Shown: in pieces, positions 13,563 to 24,600 of the stretch
Numbering within the stretch: the stretch's first letter is position 1
Layout: each line of letters begins with the position of its first letter
Assembly: GCF_035582795.1 (NCBI RefSeq)
Contig: NC_134365.1
Coordinates: forward strand, 76,737,635 to 76,801,634
Length of the DNA: 64,000 nt
Direction: 5' to 3'
Origin: Mycteria americana
Lineage: Eukaryota > Chordata > Aves > Ciconiiformes > Ciconiidae
Translations under genes and position numbers: made by a program
The notes under the pieces: generated by a model
What the model was told of the DNA's origin: nothing
Databases searched by the model: none
Seen by the model: the letters and a program-made list of their open reading frames with translations, nothing else

Positions 13563-16500
13563 AGTGACCTTTTCCTTATTAAATAGCTAATAACTTTGAG
13601 AAGGCCAAAATTTAATATCATTTCAAGTTTCATCAAAAGATGATCTTTCATCAAAAAAACCTGAAACTGAATTTAATCTGTTTTCCTCATTTTCAAAGAA
13701 GTTGAAAAGGAAAACAAAAAAAATGACACTTTAACAAATGAAATCATTGAAGAAATTAGTTCTTCTCAGTTTTTAACTCTCCCTAGGTTAAAAAAAAAAA
13801 AATCTAAGATGAAATAGTGAGGGCTTGTCTGAGCAGGAAAGTTTTATCTGCTAGATATATAGCTGTAACTATGTAAGTGCCTGAGTCCTTTTACTACAGC
13901 CTCTTCCAGCTCAAACAGTTTGCAATGTCATAAGCTAAGCTTTAAAGAGGAAAAGAAAACAATAATTTGAAAAAAAAAGAAAAATGCTTGTAGCAAAAGA
14001 AGAGTGTTCACATGGGTAGTTAAAACCAAAGTTAACCCTGGTATAAATTCATACCTTTGCTTTCATGTTTAAACTTTCCCACGTAAACAATTTCTCAGAG
14101 GAAACATGAGGGTTTGGGAGGGAAGTGAGGGGGGAAATGAAAATACTTTCCCAGTGCAAAGCAGAATGAGAACTAGAAGCAAGTAAAGACAAGGTTTAAG
14201 AAGAAGCTTTCCCTCAGAAGTTGTTCCTTTGTCCTTTCTGCTCTTCCCCCCGTTCATTTTAAAATAAGAGAAAAAGAAAGAAAACCTGAGGCAGCAGCTC
14301 AAAGATAAACCCCAGCATGTTTAAAATTCATAAAATCATGGAATTTGTTTTTATTTTGAAGAAAAGACATGGAAAAAAAACCCCAACTCTCTCTCCGACA
14401 CTTATCACAGATACCAAAACCTTGCCTTTCTCCATAATTTGCAGTAAGCCACACAAGACATCTGCCATCTGACCCCACTGAATAGGCAAGGGGGGAAGCA
14501 ACACCTCAATGATGACACTAGACTTCCTCCGTATCAAAAATAAAGCGTGCACCCCCCTTTCACACAGCCCCACCTCTGGATAAAGGGGGAGCTGTGAAAA
14601 ATGACCCCATTTAGTACGAGTGAAGTAAAATGAACACTTGGAAATTAGTGTGTCTTGTGCCCCGAGACTTTTCATCCCGCTGTAGAAAGGGTGCGTTACC
14701 ATCATCACGCCAGTTCCGGCCGGCCTGTCACACAGGAGTGACCTCAGTTTAGACGCACAGGAACATACAGGCTCCTTTCTTCCACCGTATGCATTTATGT
14801 CTTTCCCAACACCCAGTTACCAGGTTTCTGTCTTCCAGAAACAGCCAGTATGTTTATTGCAACAGTCCAAACAAAAACGTCTCCCATATTTTGCATAAGG
14901 CTCCATGCACCAACAGCCACTTTGCAGGCATATCTCTATGTTACTAGGCAACTCCAACACAAGACTTTTCCTGGAATATAATGGAAATCAAAGGGAAAAG
15001 GTGGAAAACTCCTATACTGAACAATTCAGCAGAAAATGTGCTACCACCAGGCTTCCTGTTATGTCAACGCAACCCATGCTGAAACTGCCTGGCAAGTTAT
15101 CAAGGTGTGGACTCCAGGGCTGTCAGCACTGCCAGCTTCAGACATTCCAAAAAATAATTAACCAGACCTCCTAAAAGAACCCAAAATATTATTTTTAAGT
15201 CACCCTCTGCTTGCTGAGTTTTCTGGAGATACTGGGAAAATACTGGATTTCCTTTGCAGCAGAGAAGGTGGTTGAAACATCAGCATGTTGCAAAAGGAAG
15301 TTAAAGTTGCCAAGCAATTACTTGATTCCAGGTGCTGGGCCTTCAATAGATATAAAAAACAACCTCAAAAAACCCGTTAGTTTTGTGGTAGAGGCCATAA
15401 AACTCAACCATTCTAGGCTATTTTGGATGTTGCCGGAGACCCTAGACCCCTCCAAGCAGGCTTGCTAACCATTGCACAGAGAAGTATTGGACATTTGCTC
15501 CCCCTTTCCTCCTAGCCAGAGTGACAAGAGCACGCTTTAGGCAGGGGCAGCGCGGGGAAACAAGACGGTCATGATTGCCATTTTACAGGTTTGTGTTTCC
15601 CCTCCCTTGTTTGGTCACTGAGTCTTGTCTTGGAAAAAAAACAACCCACAAACAAAAAACCAAAAAGAAAAAAGATAGTGTATCCTTCAGTTGTGTTCTT
15701 TGGTGTTGCAGATAAAGATTTAGGGGTGGGGTTTTTTCCAGTTTCAGAATCATATCTGTGTAAATGTAGTACAGACTTGTAGGAAAAAGATTGTGTCTAA
15801 AGCTAGAAGTGAAGCAAAATAAGTAAGCCATTTTTGTCTTTACAAGTACTTACAGATGCCTCAAAAAGATCCTGTTTGATTCAGGTGAGCTTTGGAATAC
15901 AGTTACCCACCTTTATCTACGTACCTGGTTCAACTGAGTCTGGTCATGAAATCACATGAGAATGAAGTTATTCCACAAAACTTTTGATATTTCTTGGTTC
16001 TGGTTGGGAAATGAATACTTTAAGCCAGGAGTCCTTGTTTCTGGATGAGCTACATTTGTTCTCAAGTTTTCCTGCATTAGCCAGAGTGTGGCACTTTAGA
16101 TGGTTTCTGTCTTTATCCAAAGGCATTTGCCCAACAGACTGCACATGCCTCTGTTGCAATTTAGCTAGAAAAATTCATGATGAGCTCAGTAACTGTACTA
16201 CAGTGAGACTTACAGGAAGCGTCCAGAGAAGTTTTAAAAATCTAATTATTTTATGCTTCCCTAGCACATTCATGTGAAGTTTTAGTAAATTTATATCCGG
16301 AGCACCAAGACAGCACGCAATGTGAAAACATTGTGCCTCACCTGACGCTACAGAGCAAATACATGATATTTGCTGCTGTCAAAGCCAGGAGGTCAAAAGT
16401 TACTAAGGAGGGATCCAAATAGGTGAAACGCTCACTGGCATTTCCCCACCTGAAATGCAGGTGGGTCCGTGGGCTTTGGGTCCCTGAACTGGGGCAGATG

Positions 16501-17965
16501 TTGCACTTCTGGAGGTGGTTTTGACTACTTTCAGCTCACAGCAACCAAGGGACCTCAGAGCGTTCCCATCATTTTAGAGCACACTGGTGATTCATACGTG
16601 GTTACAGGGCAATATTTACTAAGCTCTCAGGAGGCAAATTCATTAGGAGATTAGTCAGCTGTCAAGCACCCATTCCCTTACATAAGACTTATATTCTCTA
16701 AATAAAAGTTCTCATCTCCAACTTAAACTTCCGCCCCACCACCTACTCGCTCTTTTCGTAGTTTCATAATCAGTGAATGAGGACGTGCCATTATGTTTTT
16801 AGAGACTGCAGAAGAAAAGAAGATGGGAGACACTGACAAAGAAAAAATGGAGATTTGAGTGTAGCAACTTGTTTCTCAGCGTAACTGAGCATAATCAAAG
16901 AAACACAACTTTTGATTTATTCAGAGCCAGTCACAGTTGCAGCAGAAACAGCCTTAGCTGGATACAGATTCATCTCTGCCCAAAAGCAGCCAACAACCCC
17001 AAGCACATTCACTGAGCTCTGCACACCTATCAGTAGGGCAGTTGGTTTTCTGTTGCTTTTCAGAGTATACTTCCAGTAGGACACACCGCAGGCTCTGGTA
17101 AACCACTGTGTTTCAGAAGATACCACACAATTTTTGTCTTTACATATGAACACTTAGGAGCATTGATTTACATTACCATTTCTCGCTCTATCCAAGGCAT
17201 AACTCATCACTAAAATGGAAGGGATCTGGGCAATGGAGCATGACAGAAAGGTTGGCAGCTACTACAAAGCACACTGCAAACACATCCACAAACAGAAGGA
17301 AGAAAATACTTGTTAAAAACCAGCAGAGCGAGACCTCATTCCTAGATAGATGGCCATTGAGTTTGCAGAGCCAATGCAAAGAGGACTGTGGTTTTCAAGA
17401 CATCCTGCTGTAAGAGCTGTAAGAAGAAAGGAGTACTCGCTGCACTGGTTCTGCAGTCATCTGGGACCAAAAGATTGCTCACGCTTTTCCAGCTGTATCA
17501 ATTGGTTTAGTAAACGTTGTGCTGCTGCCTACAATTATTTTCTTCTTGTGTGCTTTTAAAGAAAGCTCTCCTAAGCAGGACAGACTAAGCATATTCTATG
17601 CCCTTCTCTTCTAAAAGTTGGAAGCCACTCCCAGGTTTACAAGAGCCTCGCACCTGCAGGAACTATTTTACTACTTATTGCTTTTATCTCCTCTTGAAAA
17701 AGCAGCATCAAATGTAGCAAGTCAAAAGTCCAGCCCTTGATGCTACAAAGCAAGGGATATTGACTATCAGCCTGTCTCTGCCCTCACAATTTGTTTGCCA
17801 TATGCCATACTCACCTTTCCCTTTCCTACCGCTGTACCACAAAATGCTGGTGGGTCAGGTTACTGCGCTGTTTATCTGGCTCTCCTCTAAGCCATATGTT
17901 GAAGGCCCCCCTGGTGAGGCCCTAGGGTAGCATTTCATCTCCCAGAGACCAAGTGGGCTTTTATC

Positions 17966-18091
17966 ATGACAGAAGCAGAGATGGGAGCAACAGCAAGTCT
18001 GAAGGAAACTGGGTTAAAAAGCATTACGAACTGGATTTGTGCTACATGGTGTTTCCTCACGAAAAACCTTCAGCTGAACGGAGCAGCGATG
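17966..18091 (+). other. Candidate 5' leader exon of the dystroglycan-like gene
   Basis: A very good donor (GATG|GTAAGTACG) follows 18091. It pairs naturally with a strong acceptor (pyrimidine run, then CCCCTACAG) ending at 18288, just upstream of the first confident coding exon. The 5' limit is unknown; 17966 is only the first base of the local open frame. If spliced, an ATG at 18046 reads in frame into the next exon and would add 39 residues before the preferred start. That would bury the hydrophobic signal segment, so I treat this exon as mostly untranslated. Confidence 0.45.
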
Positions 18092-18288
18092 GTAAGTACG
18101 CCAAGGCTTTTTAAAAGCCTAGAACCCTCCCCGGACGTCACTGTGGCCCAAGCAGATCAGCAGGGCTGTAACGAATGCAACGTGAAGCCTCGCCACGTTT
18201 GACAGCTTTCTGCTTCCCCGCAAGATGAAGTTGACTGATCCAAAGTGCATGTGCATATGGGTTTGGTTTTTTTGTCTTTCCCCTACAG

Positions 18289-18638
18289 CTCCAAAGCGCA
18301 ATGAAGTAGCAGCACCCGGCTGCCAGCGGCACGCAGAGCCGTATGCCCGCTGGGTGAGGATGGATGCCTGCAGGGACCCAGCGGGCACCCGCAACAGGTT
18401 TCCTGTCCCGGGGTCCTCTTTGCTCCCGGGGACGCGAGTCTTACCCACGCTCCCTCTTCTCTTTGCGCTGGCATCTGTCTGTGTAAACACGCCTGCTGTG
18501 GTTGCCAAGGGATCAAATAACAGACATGAAGAAACAAAGAGCCTGCAAGGAATCCCAGGCACAACCGTCCTTATGGGAAAAATATTCTATTATCCAGTGC
18601 CAGTATTTGCCTTTCAGGGAATGAAAACTCAGTACAAG
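18289..18638 (+). CDS. Dystroglycan-like exon A: signal peptide and start of Ig-like domain 1
   Basis: The exon follows a strong acceptor at 18287-18288 and ends AAG|GTAATG. I place the start at ATG 18360 because it has A at -3 and G at +4 and precedes a hydrophobic signal segment (PTLPLLFALASVCV, residues 29-42). Two tiny upstream frames, 18301-18309 and 18343-18357, end just before it and may restrain translation. The end of the exon encodes GIPGTTVLMGKIF, which parallels GIPDGTAVVGRSF of dystroglycan. The n-region before the hydrophobic core is long (about 26 residues), so the start is less certain than the exon. Confidence 0.75.
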
Positions 18639-21600
18639 GTAATGCTACTAAAGACGCTTCTTGGTACAATCCTGCAGCAAATGGGCATTCACTTTATGTT
18701 TAAAATGAACTCGTTAAAAAACTCCTTCTAGAAAAGTGACTCAGATGTATCAGAAATAAGTAAAACTGATGGCAAAAATCTCACCATCGTTCACTGCCAA
18801 CATAGCAGTTATGTGCTACGCAAATAAACAAAACCCCCACACAACATTTATTTTATCTACCTGCAGTCTGAAGAATGCAGGGTCTTAAAAATGGACAGTA
18901 AGTGTTGCCACTACATTAAAAAGCACGCAAAACAAGCAGTACACAAAAATCAAGGCACTGTGGTTTCTAGATTTTTAAATGGATCATTGGTGGCTGTTCC
19001 TGGACCTATGTCGAGTTAGAACTTGCAATATGTAAAACTAGGTAGTAACACCATTTCCTATCTCTAATTCTGCTTATCTGCCGTCCTCTTACGGAGCAGG
19101 TCACTTTAGCCAGTGGTGCAGATTTGCCAAAATGGTTGGACTTCAACCCCAATACAAACACACTGCAAGGACTGCCGATGGCAGGGGAGAGTGGAGTATA
19201 TCTGCTGAACGTAGCTGCCTCTGGAAGGACGCATGCCCAGAAAACACCGAGAACTGCTGGAAATTTCACCATCCATGTTCAGGATGGCATCTTATTCCTG
19301 GACACAGAGGGGAGCTTGAACCACATGCCAAAGAGCTACCAGTGAGTACTGCTAGCTTCCAATGGCTTTTGCCCTAATCGGGGGGTGGGGGGTTTAAAAA
19401 CAAACAAACAAACAAACAAACAAACAAACGAGATGGGTGCTCCCTAACTGACACAGGGTGGTTTTTTCCTACCATGGAAATATGACATTGGGGAAAAAAC
19501 AACAACAAACAAAAAACACCCCACCCCACCCCCAAAATACTGAATGAGCACATGTTGAACCTAAAAGCAGGAGGCTTTGTTGCCCCAGAGCAGTAGGGCA
19601 CAGCAAGCATGGGCATGAAGACGGCAAGCCCAGTGGCATTGGGGCACTGATTCTCCAGGTGGCCACTGTACGGGTGGCATCCAGCCTCCCTGCCCCAGTT
19701 AGGAACTGGAGCTCTTCTGTCAGCCAGGAGAGAGGCAGGCTCCCAGTGGGGCTCTGAATTGCCTCCACAAGACACTGTCTGTTTCCACTGATGGTACTTT
19801 CTTAGTGTAAGTACCTACATTTGATGTCTAATGGACTGGGAATCTCTCTTAGGTGAATTACTTCCAAGTCCACATAATGAGGATACTGTTTGGTAAATTC
19901 AGACCATGCTGCTGTGTTCTGCACAAGCAATGGGATCAAACTTAGTGCTCACTGAAGTTAATGGAATGGGAAACATTAATATATCCCGTAGGAGGAAGTT
20001 TTGGACTAAGAGGTAAAATTTCGAGTGATGCATGTGCGTAAGATGATAGACTAAATCCAAACAGGTATCTTCACAAAAACAGAGGGGCAGACAAAGGACT
20101 CTTAACCAATGCAATTTTGGACTTTCAATATCAGGTGTGGGAAGGATGTTCCCATCACTTCTGCTGAAATCATTATCTCTACTGGAGCAGAAACCCTGAA
20201 AGTACAGGAACGCCTCTACATCGTGTGCACGATGGCCGAATATCTCCACCTGGATTCCTCCCTACTAACCCTGTTGCAACACACAGATTCGGCACAGAGA
20301 GGCTCGCAGAGCCTGACCGTACTGGCTGAAGACACTGGGCACATCGACTTTATGGTGAACCATTACGTAGGACTCTTCTGGCCTGTGAAGTGTGGAGGGT
20401 TTGCCATGCTCCACGAATTCATCCAAGTCCTGCAACACAATGTTGACTCACGTCACCTCTCACAGCTGCTAGGGTATGAAATTGCAGGCTGGAGAATACT
20501 TAGAGGTGGTTATGAAAGAAAGTCTCCAAGACGACAACGTAGGCGATTAATGATCACGCCAACACCTACATTAAAACCAATTAGAATTACCCAGAGACCA
20601 GCTGCAGGAGTTGCTTCCAGGCCTTTGTCCTCTACTGTGCCAAGCCGCTTAGTCACACAACTTGTGGTATCACCTACTCAGAGTTTATCATCTTTCTGTG
20701 AAGAAAGTATAATGATGGCAAGTTACAAGATGCAGAATAACATCCATCTTATAACTCAAGAAAGTTTGGTCACCTTGGAAATGGACTCAGTGTGGGACAT
20801 GCCAACTAAGCCACCAGTATCTATTATGTTTGCAGACTCTAGTTTTCCAGATCTTTCGCCTTCACTGATTACTAAAACAGTGCTTCTGGAAGTGCTGCCT
20901 ACTACAACTTCTGGCACATCCTTGCTGTTAGAGCAGCTGGAGCCTCACATGCCTGAGACAGACTCATATTTCCTTTCTACTAAATCAGAAGTATCGACAT
21001 ACCATTTCCTACAGGACATCACTTCAGACACAGACCAGCTTTCCAGGCCCACATACACTTGGGTGATAAACACTCTTCATGAATGGCCTCTCACCTCAGC
21101 AGAGGCATTTCCTTCTAAGACAGAATTTCATGTCTTTTTGCCAGAAGCAATGTCAGTATCAGAAGCGCCAGATTACAGCGACAAGGCAAAAAGCCACTTT
21201 CCAGACCTTGAAATGCTTCCTAGTGCATCCCTCTCTCCAGAAACACACTCTTCACTATTCCCAAAAGCTTCAGCAAGAGCCACAACTTTGTCTGACTTCA
21301 CATTTCCCATTGATGACACGCTTCCACCTGTGCTAGCAAGTAGCAGTCTGAGCCAAGTGTTCGCTAACGACTATGAACAGTTATCTAAACCTTTTATGAC
21401 TATCCCACAGCCCAATGGGTTTCCATTAGCTGGAGGGAAAAGCACAGTTTCTTCTGTAACCCAGAGAGACGCACAGACCCTCTATCCCAAATTGCATTTC
21501 AGTCCTGAAGCCTCAGCCTGCTTTTCTGGCATGTTATACAGCACTTTCCCTAGCAAAGCTGAAGCACCTTATGAACCAAGTCTGATCATTCTGTCCCATC

Positions 21601-24600
21601 CTGATACCGCTTCAGTTCTTACTCTGCCAGTAGACTTTTCTAGCTTTGACATGTCTGAGCTATCCAGACCAACAAATATACTTTGTTCTTCTTACGGCGG
21701 CAGCATGCTCAGAACAGAGATGCAGTCTGCAAGTATTTTGTCCAGCGGCACAAAGGAATTGCATTCGGACAGAGATCTGGGAACAAGAAGGATTTTGCCA
21801 AATGTCACCGAGCCTACCCTGGAGTCACACAAAATCTCAAACATCAAGTCGGATGCCGTAGAAGTACCTCTGGTAACTTTATTTAAAGCCACTTCTCATC
21901 TGTCCAGCAGCATACTGGGTATGTTTAAGATTTGACTTTACATTCATCTTCTTTCCTGCCCTGAGAGTCCTGACAGAATAGGTCGATACAGTTTCTTCTG
22001 CAAAAGCACAACTTCACTGCACTAGGGATGTGTCAGCAGCAGTGTTCCTCGTGCGGGAAAGTAACTTTTTCACTCAACATGGTACAGATAACAGCTCAGT
22101 TGAACAATCAGACCCAGCTTTGGCCATCCTATCTAAAGAAAGATATGGACCCATTGAAAGAGCTCCGAAGGAACGCAAGGATGGTCAGAGGTCTAGAAAA
22201 CATGACAAACTGAAATAATTAGTCTAGAAGACTGAGGAAAGATGCAGGTTTATGTAACAGTTTGCTGAAAAGATGAAAGAAGTGTTCTCAGTATCCCCTG
22301 GGAACTGAAGTGGTACTAATGACCCTCAATTGCAGTTAAGATGATTTAAGTTAGACATTAGATAAACTTTCTCACAGTAAGGAAAATAAAACATTAGAAG
22401 AGATGCTTGGGGAACATTGTGGAGGGTTTTTAAGAACCGAACAATAAATATTTATCAGAAATGACACAGAAGTAGTTCAGTATCCTACAGAGGAAAGAAT
22501 TAGACCAGACACCCTTTATAGTCCGCCTTCTCCTCCAACTGCATGAATCTGTGACACAGGCTTAAGTATATACTAGATTACAGAGATGGTACGTTTGTAG
22601 GAACAGCTGGGTAAATTTGCAGGATTATGTCTGAATCAGCTTATATTACATGTGTAAAAAGGTACACATGGTAGATCTTAAACACGAAGTGCAGCATTCA
22701 GAGCCAAACTATTCCTCCATTCTAGAGTGACCTGACTGCCCTTATTTTTAATGCATTGGCCTTGTTAATGCTCCTCAGAACCATCTTCTTTCTAAAACTT
22801 TACTAGACCTACATTAAGTCTACACCCATAGCGCAAGACTGTAGTCCGAAATATTTAGGTTTGCAATCAGGTGTCCAAGCAAGCATCTGTCAAAGCCCAC
22901 AGATGGACAACACAGCCCTAACACGATACTGTTATTAACACTCTTGCAAACACAGGCCATCTAGAGATGTTAAAAAGTATCTTTCCACTCCAGTGAGAGA
23001 AGCCACTTGGGTGAAGAGTTCCCCCATTTTCTAAAGGGGAGGCTGAACTCTAGCTTCCTTCCCATGGTCCTTCCCATGCTGGCAGATGCTGGCAAAGAGT
23101 TTTCAATCACATGCCATAAAAGCTTTTAAACTACATTCCCAACCCTATAGCAAATTATTAACGTAAGATCCCATTTACGTAAACCTAAACGATCTTTCCC
23201 CATAAACTGTAATGATCTTCTCATTTTCACAGAGGTGGTTCAGACACTACTGCCATCACACCAGGATCCAAGCACCTTGCTGTTTCCCACATCTGAAAGA
23301 CTACGGTCCATGGAAAGCGCATGGATTCTTCCTCCATTTTCTGTTTCACAAGAGCTTCAGAGTATAACCCCAGGTAAAAAGAAGTTTACTTCTATGTTCT
23401 TACTTCTGAACATAGCCGTCATCAACCTTTTCATCCATCTTGCAAGGTATCTCTGGTTTCCTACACGAGAACTCATGCAGTCCTCAAACTACTATGACTT
23501 AAAGATTTGTGTCCTTCTGAATTAATCCCTCCCTATTATTTACATTTATTTAATATATAAGGAGAGGATAAGATTAGGGCATGATTTTACTTAATCTTGC
23601 AAATTGGTCCCTATCCTAAAGTGTAGAAAACACAAGTGAGATCCAGAAATGGCAGGAAGAAAGGAACACTTTTGTCACAGGTTGCAGGAACTCCCTGCAT
23701 CCTGATCTTCTCCCTTACTCCTTGAGCCTGCCAGCAAACTTCACCTAACAGTCACAGAGAGATTTCCTTTCAAATTTGTCACCACATTTTATCATCCTAC
23801 AGCTTACTTGGTGTCCACTCACATATTCATAGGAGCTCTTCAAATTGGGCAGATGTGCAGCACTCAAAGTAATCCTGTCCCAGGCAGGGTGTCTGCCACC
23901 TCCAGAAGTGGGGTGATGCTGAGACACCCAGTGCTTGCCTGATTAATCTGAAATTATTCTTGATGCTAAACACAGCTCAATGGAATAAAGAAAAAACAAA
24001 TATATTCTCATAAAATCCCCAAACAAAAAAATCCATGATTACTGTTGGAAATAGAAGATGAAACAATAACATGTTTTAATAATTACCCTGTACATGAGCT
24101 CCATTTCAGAATCTGATGACGGAGCACTCAGACATCAGGGCTGGGACCGATTCTTTACAGAGTTAAGACTTGTTTCTTCAGGAATTGTGTCTGTTTCCCA
24201 AGAGGACACTTCATGTGGAAACATAATCATGAGCTTCTGCACTTTCTGAGGATCTCAGCTTGTGCAAGCACACTCCCAGGGGTTCCTGCAAACTTAATGC
24301 TGGGAATGAGGGCAAGTCAAGGTAACACCCCATGACAGCCCTGCTAATGAGATATCTGTGCTAGAGTCTTTGATAGGTAAAGTATCACAGTACCGGGCAG
24401 TCTCCTGCTGGGCAGCTTTGAACTGTAATCCAAACTCAGATTTTAGTAGACCATCCAATCACACAAGGAAAGGTCTTGAAGTTTACATAAGCTTTCCATA
24501 ACACAAAATGCAAAAAAAAAAAAATTCAAGCCAGAACTTTGCAATAACAGGAAGAAACACTGCCCTTATTCTTCGAAATTAATGCATTAGAAATGAGACA

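Larger units (their letters stand above)
1..17950. other. Gene-free intergenic interval
   Basis: I see no open frame here with recognisable protein similarity, and the modest open frames on both strands look random. No tRNA, rRNA or obvious retrogene was recognised. The interval holds simple repeats, one GC-rich patch near 9.8-10.15 kb, an AT-rich inverted repeat near 10.8 kb and a 41-base tandem duplication near 13.5 kb, each listed separately. In mammals the gene on this side of INTS13 is ITPR2, read on the same strand as INTS13, so its promoter would be expected further left. I could not find its first coding exon here. Unannotated lncRNA exons or enhancers cannot be excluded by eye. Confidence 0.6.

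Noticed and set aside
22026-22218. Possible extra exon of the dystroglycan-like gene after CACTAG, open in the right phase
   Set aside because: Weak acceptor without a good pyrimidine run, no convincing donor before the stop, and no Ser/Thr-Pro mucin character in the frame needed.
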